DNA from: Faecalibacterium sp.
GTDB lineage: Bacteria; Bacillota; Clostridia; Oscillospirales; Ruminococcaceae
NCBI GenBank assembly: GCA_022652735.1
Contig: JALCRP010000006.1
Coordinates: forward strand, 1-64,000
Length of the DNA stretch: 64,000 nucleotides
Reading direction: 5' to 3'
Shown: piece after piece, positions 1 to 9,180 of the stretch
Layout: every line of letters begins with the position of its first letter
Numbering within the stretch: the stretch's first letter is position 1
Position numbers and translations under genes: made by a program
The notes under the pieces: generated by a model
Told to the model about the DNA's origin: nothing
Databases searched by the model: none
The model's input: the letters and a program-made list of their open reading frames with translations, nothing else

Positions 1-1525
1 CCCCGCGCGTGATGCCGTGCTGGACGGAGGTCTTTGCAGTTGCAGTTGAATCCTCAACAGGAAGCTTGTCCTGTCCGTTTTTCAGGATTGTACTCAGCGT
101 CCGAATGGAGGGCGTCGAGCTAAAGGACAGCAGCCGCTCACAGGCTTTCTCTAAACGTGCAGAGCCGTAACGCTCCGCCAGCTTTGTCAGGCTGGCACAG
201 GCCTTGTAGCCCTGCTCCGCTTCTTTGCCGCCTGTGAGGAAGTACAGGACTACCGCTGCGGTGTGTTCGCCGACGGACTTGCCCCACGCGGTAAAATCAT
301 CCTCATTGTAGCTCAGGTATTTGCGGTGCTCCGGCGTCATGTGCTCCGGTTTTACTGCCGGGTCGCGCAGAGCGGTGTGACTTCGGACGTGTGCAGCAAC
401 GCGGGTCCCGCGGTAGAAAACCTCAACAGTATTCGGCGTCAGCCGCAGATTTACCGTTTCACCAATTAGGTCAAACGGTACGGAGTATTTATTCAGACCG
501 TCGGAAACGAGATAATCGCTGCCGACCTTCAGGTTCGAAGTCCAGACGGCTGGCTCATAGTCCGTGTTGGGAAGCGGCCGCATATATGGCTGCTCCTCTG
601 AGAGGTACGCCGTCCGTCGGCTGCCCTCCCGCTTCTGAAACGGCCGGTCATTGAGTTCCTCGAGCTTCTCTGCCACAGCCGCCTGCTCCTCGCGGATGGA
701 GAAAAAACGTTCGTTTCGCAGCGCGGCCAGAATCCATGTGGACGCGACCCTCACTGTTCCTTCTGCATGCGGCTTGTCCTTTGGATGCTCAACTCTGGCC
801 GGAACAATCGCTGTGTCATAGTGCTCGGCCAGTTCCTGATAACTGCGGTTGAGAACGGTTTCGTAGCGCGTGTTGGCGCTCACGCCGGTTTTCAGGTTGT
901 CCGGAATCAAGAGTCGGGTCACGCCGCCAAAGTAGCTGTAGGCGTGGGCGTGACACTGCAGCCAGCTCTCGAGCCTCATGTCCTCACGCGCCTCCGCATA
1001 GGCAAAGCCGCTGCAGGGCAGCACGGCAATGAACAGATACGCTTTCGAGATTTCTCCGGTGACCGGGTCCTGAATATCGAGCGTGTTTCCGGCCCAATCG
1101 ACTTCCATGGCGTCGCCGGGCTTGTGCTGGATGCGCATGGTCGCCTTGGTGATTTGCGCCCATTGCCGATATTTCTCGCAGAACTGCGTGTACATGTACG
1201 GCGCAGTTCCCTCGCGCTCACACCTGCCGCAGTATTCCGTCCAGAGCAGCATCAGGTTCACGCCCGGCCGGGCCAGCTCGCTGTGAATGTCAGCGAAGTC
1301 CGGCATCACATAGGTGACAGCCTTTGCAGTTTTCTCGGGGAAAAGGATGTCCCTAAGCATTTCATTGCTGACGGATTCATCCAGCGGCCACTTGATGCCG
1401 GCCTTCTTTGCCGCCGCCTGTACTTCACGAATTGAGTGCCGTGAGCTGTGCAATGTCAATTCTATGCGCCTTTGACTGTTCTCCGGGTCACTACTGAGCC
1501 GGAGGATTTCTCGGTAGTCTACCAT
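1..1525 (-). CDS. istA: IS21-family transposase IstA (C-terminus off left edge)
   Basis: Read on the minus strand the frame is open from an ATG at 1525, preceded by a GGAGG ribosome site, to the window edge (about 508 codons, close to the full ~510 of the family). It begins MVDYREILRLSSD, like other IS21 transposases. The DDE catalytic core is intact: MEVDWAG carries the first Asp, IPDNLKTGV the second Asp and HAEGTV the Glu. The protein cuts and joins IS ends and normally works with the ATPase IstB. The matching istB should lie beyond the left edge. The istB-like gene at 1695 points the other way, so it is not this element's partner in the usual layout. Confidence 0.9.
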   Translation of the reverse strand, partial: MVDYREILRLSSDPENSQRRIELTLHSSRHSIREVQAAAKKAGIKWPLDESVSNEMLRDILFPEKTAKAVTYVMPDFADIHSELARPGVNLMLLWTEYCGRCEREGTAPYMYTQFCEKYRQWAQITKATMRIQHKPGDAMEVDWAGNTLDIQDPVTGEISKAYLFIAVLPCSGFAYAEAREDMRLESWLQCHAHAYSYFGGVTRLLIPDNLKTGVSANTRYETVLNRSYQELAEHYDTAIVPARVEHPKDKPHAEGTVRVASTWILAALRNERFFSIREEQAAVAEKLEELNDRPFQKREGSRRTAYLSEEQPYMRPLPNTDYEPAVWTSNLKVGSDYLVSDGLNKYSVPFDLIGETVNLRLTPNTVEVFYRGTRVAAHVRSHTALRDPAVKPEHMTPEHRKYLSYNEDDFTAWGKSVGEHTAAVVLYFLTGGKEAEQGYKACASLTKLAERYGSARLEKACERLLSFSSTPSIRTLSTILKNGQDKLPVEDSTATAKTSVQHGITRG

Positions 1526-1589
1526 ACGGTATTCCTCCACGAATGTAGTCACGCTGTGCGTGCTGCTTCCATTATAGAGGAATTCCATA

Positions 1590-1665
1590 GGTCTGGGGCT
1601 CCCCGCCGTGACGGTTGGGCTAAAACGCCGTGACGGTGGGGCTAAAAGTCCGTGCAAGCGGGGCT
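1590..1665. repeat. Tandem IS21-type end repeats between istA and istB
   Basis: The motif CCGTGACGGT[T/G]GGGCTAAAA occurs twice in succession (about 1603-1621 and 1624-1642), followed by a diverged third copy, CCGTGCAAGCGGGGCT (about 1650-1665). Multiple short repeats just inside the terminus are typical of IS21 ends, where the transposase binds. Which of the two divergent genes they belong to is not clear. Confidence 0.55.
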
Positions 1666-1694
1666 ATTGCGGCGAAATATACACAAGGGAGGGC

Positions 1695-2450
1695 GTGACT
1701 GATGCTGAACAACACAACGTCTCCAAGTTACATGAAATGAAGCTAAGTGCAATGGCTTCGGCTTTTCAACATCAGAACGAAACTGACGGCTTCAACGAAC
1801 TCTCTTTTGAGGAGCGTTTCGGCTTGCTCGTGGATGCGGAATGGACATCCCGGAGAAACAACCGCCTAACACGCCTGCTCAAAAAAGCCGGTTTCTCAGA
1901 GCCGGGAGCGTGTCTTGAAGACATTGAGTACCACGCAGACAGAAAGCTGGACAAGGCGTTCATCACCCGCCTCGGCACCTGCAACTTCATCAATGAGAAC
2001 CACAATGTTCTCATTCTCGGCGCCACTGGTAGTGGCAAAACCTACATTGCCAACGCCTTGGGCGTGACCGCCGGACGTAACTTCTACCCCGTGCGCTATG
2101 TACGGCTGCCAGATCTGCTCGCCGAACTGTCTATAGCGAGAGCTGAGGGTAATTACCGAAAAGTCATGAAGGGATACCGGCAGGCCAGACTTTTGATTCT
2201 GGATGAATGGTTGCTCTACCCGCTCAAGGACAGTGAGGCCAGAGATCTGCTCGAGCTGACGGAGTCTCGCTACAAAAAGGCCTCAACTATATTCTGTTCC
2301 CAGTTTGACGTTGGAGGCTGGCACCAAAAGATTGGTGAGCCGACCCTCGCTGATGCCATCTGTGACCGCATCGTCCACGACTCCTATCGCATCGTCATCG
2401 GTGGCGAAGATTCTATGCGGAAACGCAAAGGCATTTCCGAAACGACCTAA
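1695..2450 (+). CDS. istB: IS21-family helper ATPase IstB
   Basis: A DnaA/AAA+-like ATPase that assists IS21 transposition. Seen: Walker A GATGSGKTY near residue 110, a Walker-B-like LLILDEWLLYPL, and the conserved N-terminal helix VSKLHEMKLSAMA. A GTG at 1695 is preferred because it gives a family-typical 251 residues and follows an AAGGGAGG box. That spacing is short (2 nt), and the frame is open to an ATG at 1608. No full istA precedes it on this strand; the neighbouring istA at 1-1525 is divergent. The two are therefore probably from different insertions, or one was inverted. Confidence 0.88.
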   Translation: MTDAEQHNVSKLHEMKLSAMASAFQHQNETDGFNELSFEERFGLLVDAEWTSRRNNRLTRLLKKAGFSEPGACLEDIEYHADRKLDKAFITRLGTCNFINENHNVLILGATGSGKTYIANALGVTAGRNFYPVRYVRLPDLLAELSIARAEGNYRKVMKGYRQARLLILDEWLLYPLKDSEARDLLELTESRYKKASTIFCSQFDVGGWHQKIGEPTLADAICDRIVHDSYRIVIGGEDSMRKRKGISETT

Positions 2451-2613
2451 GCGCCGATGAAGCGCCTGCGGCGGCACTGTCCAATCCTGCCGCCGCAGGT
2501 GTCAAATTTCTCCGCCTCAACTGTAAAACGCTTCCGCCGCCGGGTGTAAAATGCGGCCGACATATTCAGCATGACTTCACCCGCGAAGGCCTCCATCAGA
2601 AAGAAGATATCCA
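2451..2613. other. Right-flank remnant of the IS21 element
   Basis: Short gap between istB and the signalling gene. It holds a GC-rich inverted repeat (GCCTGCGGCGGCA with TGCCGCCGCAGG, about 2465-2500) just after the istB stop. Three similar blocks follow, each with a G/C-rich stretch then TGTCAAAT, TGTAAAAC or TGTAAAAT, consistent with IS21 right-end repeats. No gene is seen. Confidence 0.4.
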
Positions 2614-5256
2614 TCACTCGGGCATATCAATATTATCTTGCAACACTTGATTAACAAACACATGTACAATTTCAGGATCGAATTGCGTTCCAGAACACTT
2701 CATCAGTTCTTTAATGGCTTGTTCTTTACACATTCCTTTACGATAACTTCTCTCGCTAGTCATTGCGTCGTAAGCATCGGCGACAGAAATTATCCTCGAT
2801 TCAAGCGGTATTTCTTTGCCCTTAATACCATGAGGATATCCGCTGCCATCCCATTTTTCATGATGACTAAGAACAAATCGAGCTAATTCCGAAAACTCAT
2901 TAGTAGAGCTTAATAGCCGCCAACCTATCTCGGGATGCCTTTCAATATCTTTTCTTTCATCAACGCTTAGGCTTCCAGGCTTATTTAATATTTTTTCATC
3001 TATGCCTATTTTGCCGATATCATGAATAAGCCCTGCGATGCAAATCTGGTCAACAGCACTCTTATCAAAACCCATTTTTGCTCCTATAGCCTTGCAGATA
3101 CTGCTAACTCTGTTTGAATGTGTCGCTTCTCTATTGCTTTTTTCAAATAATGTGTTCATTATGAGGTCTATAGTTTTACTCCTCATGCTTGAACGCTCAG
3201 ACAGCTTATGCTTGTACATATGGTTTTCAGCGTTTGCAATTATTTCAACAATTGATTGTTTATCCGATGTCTTAGTATCATATCCGTAGGAAATGGACAG
3301 TTCGATATTAGCTACCTTTTCTTTTGATGCCAAATCTTTTATACGGTTAGATACTTGTAGTGTATTATCAGAGTCTGTCTTAGGTAATATAACAACAAAC
3401 TCGTCCCCACCGATTCTAGCAATAATATCATCTTCTCGACACGCCTTTTTGATCGTTTCTGCCGCTTTTTTAAGAAGCGCATCCCCAGAGTAGTGTCCAA
3501 ATGAATCATTGACCAGTTTCAACCCATTGATGTCACACATTATTATGGATATTGGGAGATATTCTTCTTTGTCTAACATCTTCAATTCTTCTTCGAAAAA
3601 CCTTCGATTATAGAGCCCTGTGAGGTGGTCATGATAATTTAGATAAATTAAGTTTTCTTCGGCCTTTTTTCGCTCTGTGATATCGCGAGCAACTCCATAT
3701 AACCCAATTATTTTTTTATCTTTGTTATATATTGGCCCCTTTGTACTTGAAAACGTACGAGTTTTTCCTAAAGAATCGGTTACGATTTCTTCATATGTTA
3801 TGATTTTTTTATTTTCAATTACTTTTTTATCGCCTTCCATAATGACCAAAGCCTCGTTTTCAGTAAATAGATAACGATCATCTTTGCCCAAAACATCTGA
3901 CGCGATTTTTCCGGTAATTGTTTCTGCCGCATTATTAAATAATAAGTACTGCCCTTCAAGGTTTTTAACATATATTGCATCCGTTGTACTGTTAATAATG
4001 GATTCCATCAACAAACGGTTTTCTTCTAGCTTTTTCTCAAGCTGCCACTGTTCAGTAATATCTAAACCAATTCCAATGAAGTATTTATGGTTGTCCAAAA
4101 TGAGAGGAGCGCCGCTGCAGCGAGTCATCATCTTTTCTCCGCTTTTTAAAATTAACGATGCTTCCGCTTCACCGTATCCTTTTTCGAAAACATCATTAAC
4201 TGCTGCGTTTATCTTTAAAATATCCTCTTGATCAAACCATTTTTCAAGAGTCATATCGTCCAGTTCCTCTGCTGTAAATCCTGTCATTGTTTCATGTTTT
4301 TTATTCCATTTTATAAGTCTCCCGCTTTCCTCATATACATACAAATAGCCTGGTATGCTATCAAATATTGACTGTATTAATGTCTGTTCTCTTTTTACAG
4401 CTTCTAACAATTGAAGTGTTTTTGTATTTGAATCCTGAAGTTTACATATTTTTTCTTCACTTAGAATCAGCGCTTGTCTTTCACGCACTTCGTTGTCAAT
4501 ATCAAACCCATAGCCAAAAACATACACATCATCCGTTTCGACATCTTTAAACACTCGTAGAACTAGCCTGATCCAACTATCACTGCCTATCCGTTTATAT
4601 TCAAATGGCTCGGGCTCAATTCCCTTATTAAAATTTTCTATTAAATTTTTACGGCCAATAGATTTACTATAGATATCGCGGAATTCCTGTTGAACATTTG
4701 ATATGGCATATTCAAACCATGCGTCAAAGTCATAGTTAACCCGTTCAAGATATTCATCGTAATATTCCAGACCTTGAATTACTTTGTTTTGAGTTAAATT
4801 TGCCTGTGTAGTAAAAATAGCATCGCGCGTTAGTGCGCTTTGAAGCTCTTTTTGATTCCCCAGTTCACGAACCAACTTTCTATTTGTTTCGTTTTCTTTA
4901 GTGACATCGTTAACCAGTGTTATAAAAAACCCGACTTTCGGTGAAAAGGCGTTAACTTTAAAAATTTTGTTAAGGGACGAAGAGTGCTGCTCAAAATCCA
5001 AGGTCTGCCCTTTCAAAGCGACCTCGGAATATTTTCTAATCCAATCAAACTCGTCACTTTTAATATTCGGAATGACTTCCGTAACTCGTTTTCCAACGAT
5101 TTCAGCCGCAACCAGACCTGTAGCTTCTTCAAAAGCTCTGTTGGCTTCGACGTACTCATAATCGCATGGAGAACCCTCATCATCTATGATGATCTTGTGC
5201 AGAGCATATCCGACTGGCATCCTGTCCAGAGCTTGTCTAAGCATATCTTCAGTCAT
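2614..5256 (-). CDS. PAS-GGDEF-HD-GYP bifunctional cyclic-di-GMP enzyme
   Basis: 880 residues, no clear membrane segment, so probably cytosolic. Order: PAS-type sensor units at about 10-125, 165-270, 290-405 and 410-535; GGDEF domain about 545-700; HD-GYP domain about 705-870. The GGDEF motif is intact (RIGGDEF, ~615), with the inhibitory RxxD (REDD) five residues before it, so c-di-GMP synthesis with product feedback is predicted. The HD-GYP part has HDIGKIG (~745) and HHEKWDGSGYP (~799), so c-di-GMP hydrolysis is also predicted. Start ATG 5256 follows GGAGGCAATAAGA. Base composition is far more AT-rich than the core chromosome and it lies among IS remnants, which suggests transfer. Its N-terminal PAS may sense a ligand or redox state; that is not visible. 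Confidence 0.92.
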   Translation of the reverse strand: MTEDMLRQALDRMPVGYALHKIIIDDEGSPCDYEYVEANRAFEEATGLVAAEIVGKRVTEVIPNIKSDEFDWIRKYSEVALKGQTLDFEQHSSSLNKIFKVNAFSPKVGFFITLVNDVTKENETNRKLVRELGNQKELQSALTRDAIFTTQANLTQNKVIQGLEYYDEYLERVNYDFDAWFEYAISNVQQEFRDIYSKSIGRKNLIENFNKGIEPEPFEYKRIGSDSWIRLVLRVFKDVETDDVYVFGYGFDIDNEVRERQALILSEEKICKLQDSNTKTLQLLEAVKREQTLIQSIFDSIPGYLYVYEESGRLIKWNKKHETMTGFTAEELDDMTLEKWFDQEDILKINAAVNDVFEKGYGEAEASLILKSGEKMMTRCSGAPLILDNHKYFIGIGLDITEQWQLEKKLEENRLLMESIINSTTDAIYVKNLEGQYLLFNNAAETITGKIASDVLGKDDRYLFTENEALVIMEGDKKVIENKKIITYEEIVTDSLGKTRTFSSTKGPIYNKDKKIIGLYGVARDITERKKAEENLIYLNYHDHLTGLYNRRFFEEELKMLDKEEYLPISIIMCDINGLKLVNDSFGHYSGDALLKKAAETIKKACREDDIIARIGGDEFVVILPKTDSDNTLQVSNRIKDLASKEKVANIELSISYGYDTKTSDKQSIVEIIANAENHMYKHKLSERSSMRSKTIDLIMNTLFEKSNREATHSNRVSSICKAIGAKMGFDKSAVDQICIAGLIHDIGKIGIDEKILNKPGSLSVDERKDIERHPEIGWRLLSSTNEFSELARFVLSHHEKWDGSGYPHGIKGKEIPLESRIISVADAYDAMTSERSYRKGMCKEQAIKELMKCSGTQFDPEIVHVFVNQVLQDNIDMPE

Positions 5257-5542
5257 TCTTATTGCCTCCGATTGGTAATTTTATCCCTCTTTATCGATAC
5301 CTTTTACATCAAACACATTTCTGTCATAAACTGTTTCATCATAACCCTGACAATCATAACCATGGCACTTGCAAGTTGGCCGCTGATCTTCAGCTTCGCG
5401 TTTTAAGCATCCTTCTTGCCGATATTTCTTCTTTTAATTCTGCATTCATAACGATTATTGCAAAACTGCTTAATCATTAGTTACCATAATTTTTACACTC
5501 GCATAGCCATATTCTTCCTCTTTGCTATTGGAGATAACAATA
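5257..5542. other. AT-rich gap with a possible coding remnant
   Basis: No complete gene. On the minus strand, about 5428-5278, a frame without a start codon reads ...TCKCHGYDCQGYDETVYD... and ends at a TAA near 5278, just before the ribosome site of the PAS-GGDEF-HD-GYP gene. It looks like the tail of a lost gene with a Cys cluster, but chance cannot be excluded. Confidence 0.25.
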
Positions 5543-6037
5543 TTAATACTTGATGAATTTATCACCCGGAACACCACAGATGCTACATTTATCCGGCCGC
5601 AATTTTTCAATATTTCCGCAGACTGGGCAGAGATAGTAGAAGACTTCTTCAGTCTGGTCAAGGTTCTCTAATGCCTCCTTATAGAGCTTAGCATGAACCT
5701 CTTCTGCTTTCATTGCAAAAGTAAAGGACATAAGCGCGGCTTTGTTTCCTTCGGCTTCGGCTTCCTTTACGAAGTCAGGATACATCTCCTTATATTCATG
5801 GGTTTCTCCTGCAACGGCATCTTGTAGGTTATCAACTATTGAGCCGGTTTTTCCAGCAACATCAAAATGCTTCAAGGCGTGCAGCGTTTCGGCATCAGAT
5901 GCAGCTCTAAAGAGTTTGGCAGCGTTAATCTTTCCGTCTTTTTCGGCTTTCTTGGCGTACGCCAGATATTTTCTGTTGGCCTGGGATTCTCCAGCAAATG
6001 CCGCCATAAGGTTGTCAAGAGTTTTGTTTTCGCTCAT
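5543..6037 (-). CDS. rbr: Rubrerythrin
   Basis: 164-residue non-haem di-iron peroxidase that protects anaerobes by reducing hydrogen peroxide. Ferritin-like part: GESQANRKY, DAETLHALKHF, AGETHEYKEMYPDF and AEEVHAKLY supply the Glu/His iron ligands. The C-terminal rubredoxin-like knuckle is CPVCG followed 8 residues later by CSICG. The reading frame stays open upstream to 6193, but the ATG at 6037 is chosen because GGAGGACAAT precedes it and the family sequence begins at MSENKTLDN. The gene sits between an IS21 fragment and the AT-rich signalling gene, so it is probably a passenger. Electron donors are not encoded nearby. Confidence 0.93.
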   Translation of the reverse strand: MSENKTLDNLMAAFAGESQANRKYLAYAKKAEKDGKINAAKLFRAASDAETLHALKHFDVAGKTGSIVDNLQDAVAGETHEYKEMYPDFVKEAEAEGNKAALMSFTFAMKAEEVHAKLYKEALENLDQTEEVFYYLCPVCGNIEKLRPDKCSICGVPGDKFIKY

Positions 6038-6146
6038 TTTATTGTCCTCCCAATATTTATTAAAATCTTCTATTAGTTTTTCCACGATCTCTTTAGGAAA
6101 ACCTTCAGGTTGATTTTGATCAAGAAGTAACTGTAGAAAATTCTTA

Positions 6147-6660
6147 GGGTTTTTTCTTTGCGAAAGCATACTATTGGTGCACAGCTTGAACAAAGCCTGG
6201 CGCAGAATATATTTGCAGTTACCTTCTCGCCGCGAAGGTAGACTGTTGCTTCACCCCAATCAACCTGCATTGCTTCTCCGGGTGAGAACTCCAAAGGTAT
6301 GAAAACCTTCGGTTGGCGAGCTTTCAGCTCGCTAACCTTGCGCCTGACTGTAGATTCCCCGCCGGAGAAACCTTTTTCGGCAACTAAACGGTCGTAAATA
6401 CGTTTGGCAGTGTGCTTCTGCTTTTTTAGATGCTCAGTTTCATCATCTGCAAGACATGACTCAATGAACTTCGCTATCTCTTCCGTAAGGACAGACATCT
6501 CTCGTTCAGGCACCTTACGTTCCCACGGAACGGCACAACCTTCGCAGTACTTTGCCACTGTGTTGCGGGATATGTGTAACTGTCTGGCTATGTTCCGCTG
6601 GCTGATTCCAGAAAGGTGCATTTGACGGATTTGTTTGTAATCTTTCACCGTGATGACCAC
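6147..6660 (-). pseudogene. IS21 istA, N-terminal fragment
   Basis: The frame (open to 6073) matches IS21 IstA from a GTG at 6660 (GGAGG eight bases upstream): KDYKQIRQMHLSGISQRNIAR is the helix-turn-helix, and AMQVDWGEATVYL holds the first catalytic Asp. Similarity continues through FCARLCSSCAPIV and stops about residue 190, so more than half of the transposase, including the other two acidic residues, is gone. The residual frame runs on into the leader of the rubrerythrin gene. It is a different IS21 subtype from the copies at 1-1525 and 6999. Confidence 0.85.
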
Positions 6661-6998
6661 TCCTATCACCTCCGACTTCAGCGTAAACTGTGTCAGAGTA
6701 TATTTCAAGTGGCTCACTTTCTGATGAGCGTTTTTATCCTTTTTGGCTCACTTTTAGATTAGCATTTATAACGTCTCAACGGTCAATTTTTCATTGACAT
6801 CAATCATTGTGTCAACGCCTAATTAGATTTGACCGAAAGGAGGTGAATATTCCGCGCGAGATTGAGCGCCTTGACCGGGCGAATTGTGCACTGTAACCGC
6901 GCAGCTTGGGCATGGCTTCCGCGCCCGTTGGGCACTTGCAATATAATGTGAATATGCGCCGCTTACCGCGGTGTAAATATTCATAGGAGGTCATCAAC
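6661..6998. repeat. IS21 terminal repeats and intergenic spacer
   Basis: Between two back-to-back istA remnants. GGCTCACTTTCTGATGAGCG (6711-6730) and GGCTCACTTTTAGATTAGCA (6745-6764) are direct repeats matching at 16 of 20 positions, as expected for the multiple end repeats of the minus-strand IS21 copy. The rest (6770-6980) is leader sequence for the plus-strand copy, ending in CATAGGAGGTC before the ATG at 6999. No other gene is seen. Confidence 0.6.
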
Positions 6999-7913
6999 AT
7001 GACCAATTATCGCGAGGTTCTGAGGCTTAGTAGCCTCGGGCTCAACAAAGTGGAGATAGCCCAAAGCTGTGGCTGCTCAAGGAACACTGTAGCTGCAATA
7101 TTGCAGCAAGCGGAGAGCTGTGGCTTAAAGTGGCCGCTGCCAGACTCTTTATCGGACAAGCATCTGGCAGAAATGATTTATCCTGCTGCATCAGAAAAAC
7201 CAGCCTTCAAAATGCCGGACTACGAGTATGTTCACCGTGAACTCCAGAAAAACGGCGTCACGCTGAATCTGTTGTGGCTGGAATACTGTGATGCCTGCAG
7301 GTCAGTAGGAGAGATACCATACCAGTCAACGCAGTTCAACAAATACTACAACGACTTTCTTGTGAAAAAGAACGCCACCATGCACCTGAACCACAAGCCC
7401 GGTGAGATTATGCAGGTTGATTGGGCGGGAGATACGGGAACCGTAACGGATACGGATACAGGCGAAGCGATTCCAGCATACGTTTTTGTAGCCACACTGC
7501 CTTTCAGCGGCTACAGCTATGTGGAAGCGTTCTTTTCAATGAACCAGGAATGCTGGACGACAGCTCTCGTAAACGCCTACAGGTATTTCGGCGGAGTAGC
7601 CAGAATCATTCAGTGCGACAACCTGAAAACCGGAGTGGACAGGCACGGGCGCAATGAGGTTACTTTGAATCGAACCTACCGTGAGCTTGCCGAGCATTAC
7701 GGTACGGCGGTCATCCCAGCAAGAGTCCGCACTCCAAAAGATAAGGCAATGGTGGAAGGCACTGTCGGCGTAATTTCCACCTTCATACTGGCCGCTATCC
7801 GAAATGAACAGTTCCTGTCCCTCTCGGAACTGAACACTGCCATCATGGAACGGCTGGAGACTTTCAACCATATGATGTCCGTCAAATCCGGTACGGGTCA
7901 TTCTGTTCCATAA
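6999..7913 (+). pseudogene. IS21 istA truncated by an IS3-type end
   Basis: Starts MTNYREVLRLSSLGL with an AGGAGG site and has an intact catalytic triad: MQVDWAG, IIQCDNLKTGV and KAMVEG. About 290 residues match IstA (normal length ~500). The match ends near 7870, and the last residues (SVKSGTGHSVP) are translated from a 25-bp IS3-type terminal sequence. Both the C-terminus and any istB are lost. It resembles the 1-1525 copy in subtype but is clearly diverged from it. Confidence 0.88.
7876..7900. repeat. IS3-type terminal inverted repeat, copy 1
   Basis: Read from the right it is TGACCCGTACCGGATTTGAC plus GGACA, the TGA...GGACA form of IS3-family ends. It matches the copy at 9546-9570 in the same orientation with two differences. 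The IS body should lie to its left, but the sequence there is IS21 istA. Confidence 0.7.
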
Positions 7914-8296
7914 TGCTTTATTTGAACAACTTGCTTTTTCAGATGGGTAATATGATGGATTATGCTAAAAATTATGCGCTTAGAGAATTGGGTAGAGCTG
8001 AATTGGACATAACGATGGAAAATGAAAAGGCACGAAGCTTTGTTTTGTCCAACCAAAAAGTGGCCATCGACAATGAGGAGTGTTTTTTGACATTTCTGAT
8101 AGATAATACTGAGAATAAAGTCCAAGGAACGAAGCTCATTAAAATGTGCGAACTAAGAGATCGAATGTTGGATATAAACAACTCCATTATAACAATGAGC
8201 GATCTGAACGAGGCCTTAAAGTTCATTCTGGAAAATGCTCTTAAGGCCATGGAAAAGGCTTCAATGGGAACAGTTTTTGTTCTTGAAAACAATTGA
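7913..8296 (+). pseudogene. N-terminal fragment of a GAF-type sensor (probable diguanylate cyclase)
   Basis: 127 codons directly after the IS3-type end. The last ~50 residues (ELRDRMLDINNSIITMSDL, then ILENALKAMEKASMGTVFVL) are the opening of a GAF sensor domain of the kind placed before PAS/GGDEF modules. The frame then stops with no GAF core or output domain, so the gene is broken. No convincing ribosome site precedes 7913 or the alternative ATG at 7943. AT-rich like its neighbours. The GAF call is from sequence resemblance; the cyclase is inference. Confidence 0.55.
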
Positions 8297-8436
8297 TGCC
8301 TGCTACGATACTACGGATAATTATACCGAGCAAAGTTCCTGCGCTCGCATTCGCCGCACGCACATCGACAAGCTAGCGCCGGTAAACAGGAACTATTATT
8401 TCGTCGTTATATTACGCTGAGTCAATATAAAGAAAC

Positions 8437-9180
8437 TTAGTTATTGATCGTGACGCTTCTTCCTGTGTAGAACGGATTTTTTCTGACCTCAAGGGAGTAG
8501 AGATAGGGATATTCCGTGTGCAGATGTCTCATGTATTCGACCCATTGAATGAGCATAGTCTTAAAGGCCCTTTGAATGTCGTTGGAAAGGTGTGCCATGT
8601 CCGCCTTGCTGTCATCTTTAAATCCATCTCTGGCTAGCAATTCTTCTGTAAGATGAAAAACGGCAAGAAGCATATCTGTAAAAGTATCGTGCTCAAGTAG
8701 GTTTGGGTTTTCAATCATCCGAATCAAAAAAGTTCTCTTACTCTCCATGAGCACTTTTAAGGTCTCAAGCTGTTCCGCGCTGCACTCAATTTGTATATCT
8801 GCATTTTCAAGATATCTCACAGCTTTTGAAAACATATTGTCAGTCCAGTCGGCCTGAACATTCAATTTTATGCTAATATCGTTGCAATTTTTGCTGAAGA
8901 CTTTAAGACCTGTGAGTATATCTGTTCCGGCTTCACTGAAAAACGTGTTAACGACAACACTTATTTTTTTAAGTCTCTCGGTTTTTTCACGGCTTTTTAG
9001 GTATCTGCCGAGTACCACCGTAACAATGGCTACCTGCAGCGGGAGAAAGGCGAAATCCTGTAAAATATAAAAACCTGTGTCGCGCGGAGAATCAAAAACC
9101 ATGATTTGGACCGCATATATAAGCACCGAAAGCAGGGCCAAAAGCAAGACTATAAGAAAACTCGACTTCAGTTTTTTCAT
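8437..9180 (-). CDS. Conserved two-helix membrane protein, function unknown
   Basis: 247 residues. Two hydrophobic helices at about 6-24 and 38-60 are followed by a ~185-residue, mainly helical soluble part with no motif I recognise. The start at 9180 overlaps the stop of the preceding frame (ATGA), which suggests translational coupling to a gene whose 5' part has been replaced by an IS3 fragment. AT-rich, unlike the core chromosome. 8297-8436, downstream, shows no gene or clear terminator. Confidence 0.7.
   Translation of the reverse strand: MKKLKSSFLIVLLLALLSVLIYAVQIMVFDSPRDTGFYILQDFAFLPLQVAIVTVVLGRYLKSREKTERLKKISVVVNTFFSEAGTDILTGLKVFSKNCNDISIKLNVQADWTDNMFSKAVRYLENADIQIECSAEQLETLKVLMESKRTFLIRMIENPNLLEHDTFTDMLLAVFHLTEELLARDGFKDDSKADMAHLSNDIQRAFKTMLIQWVEYMRHLHTEYPYLYSLEVRKNPFYTGRSVTINN

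Noticed and set aside
767..1435. 222-codon plus-strand frame
   Set aside because: Opposite strand of istA, which has its DDE motifs and ribosome site on the minus strand.
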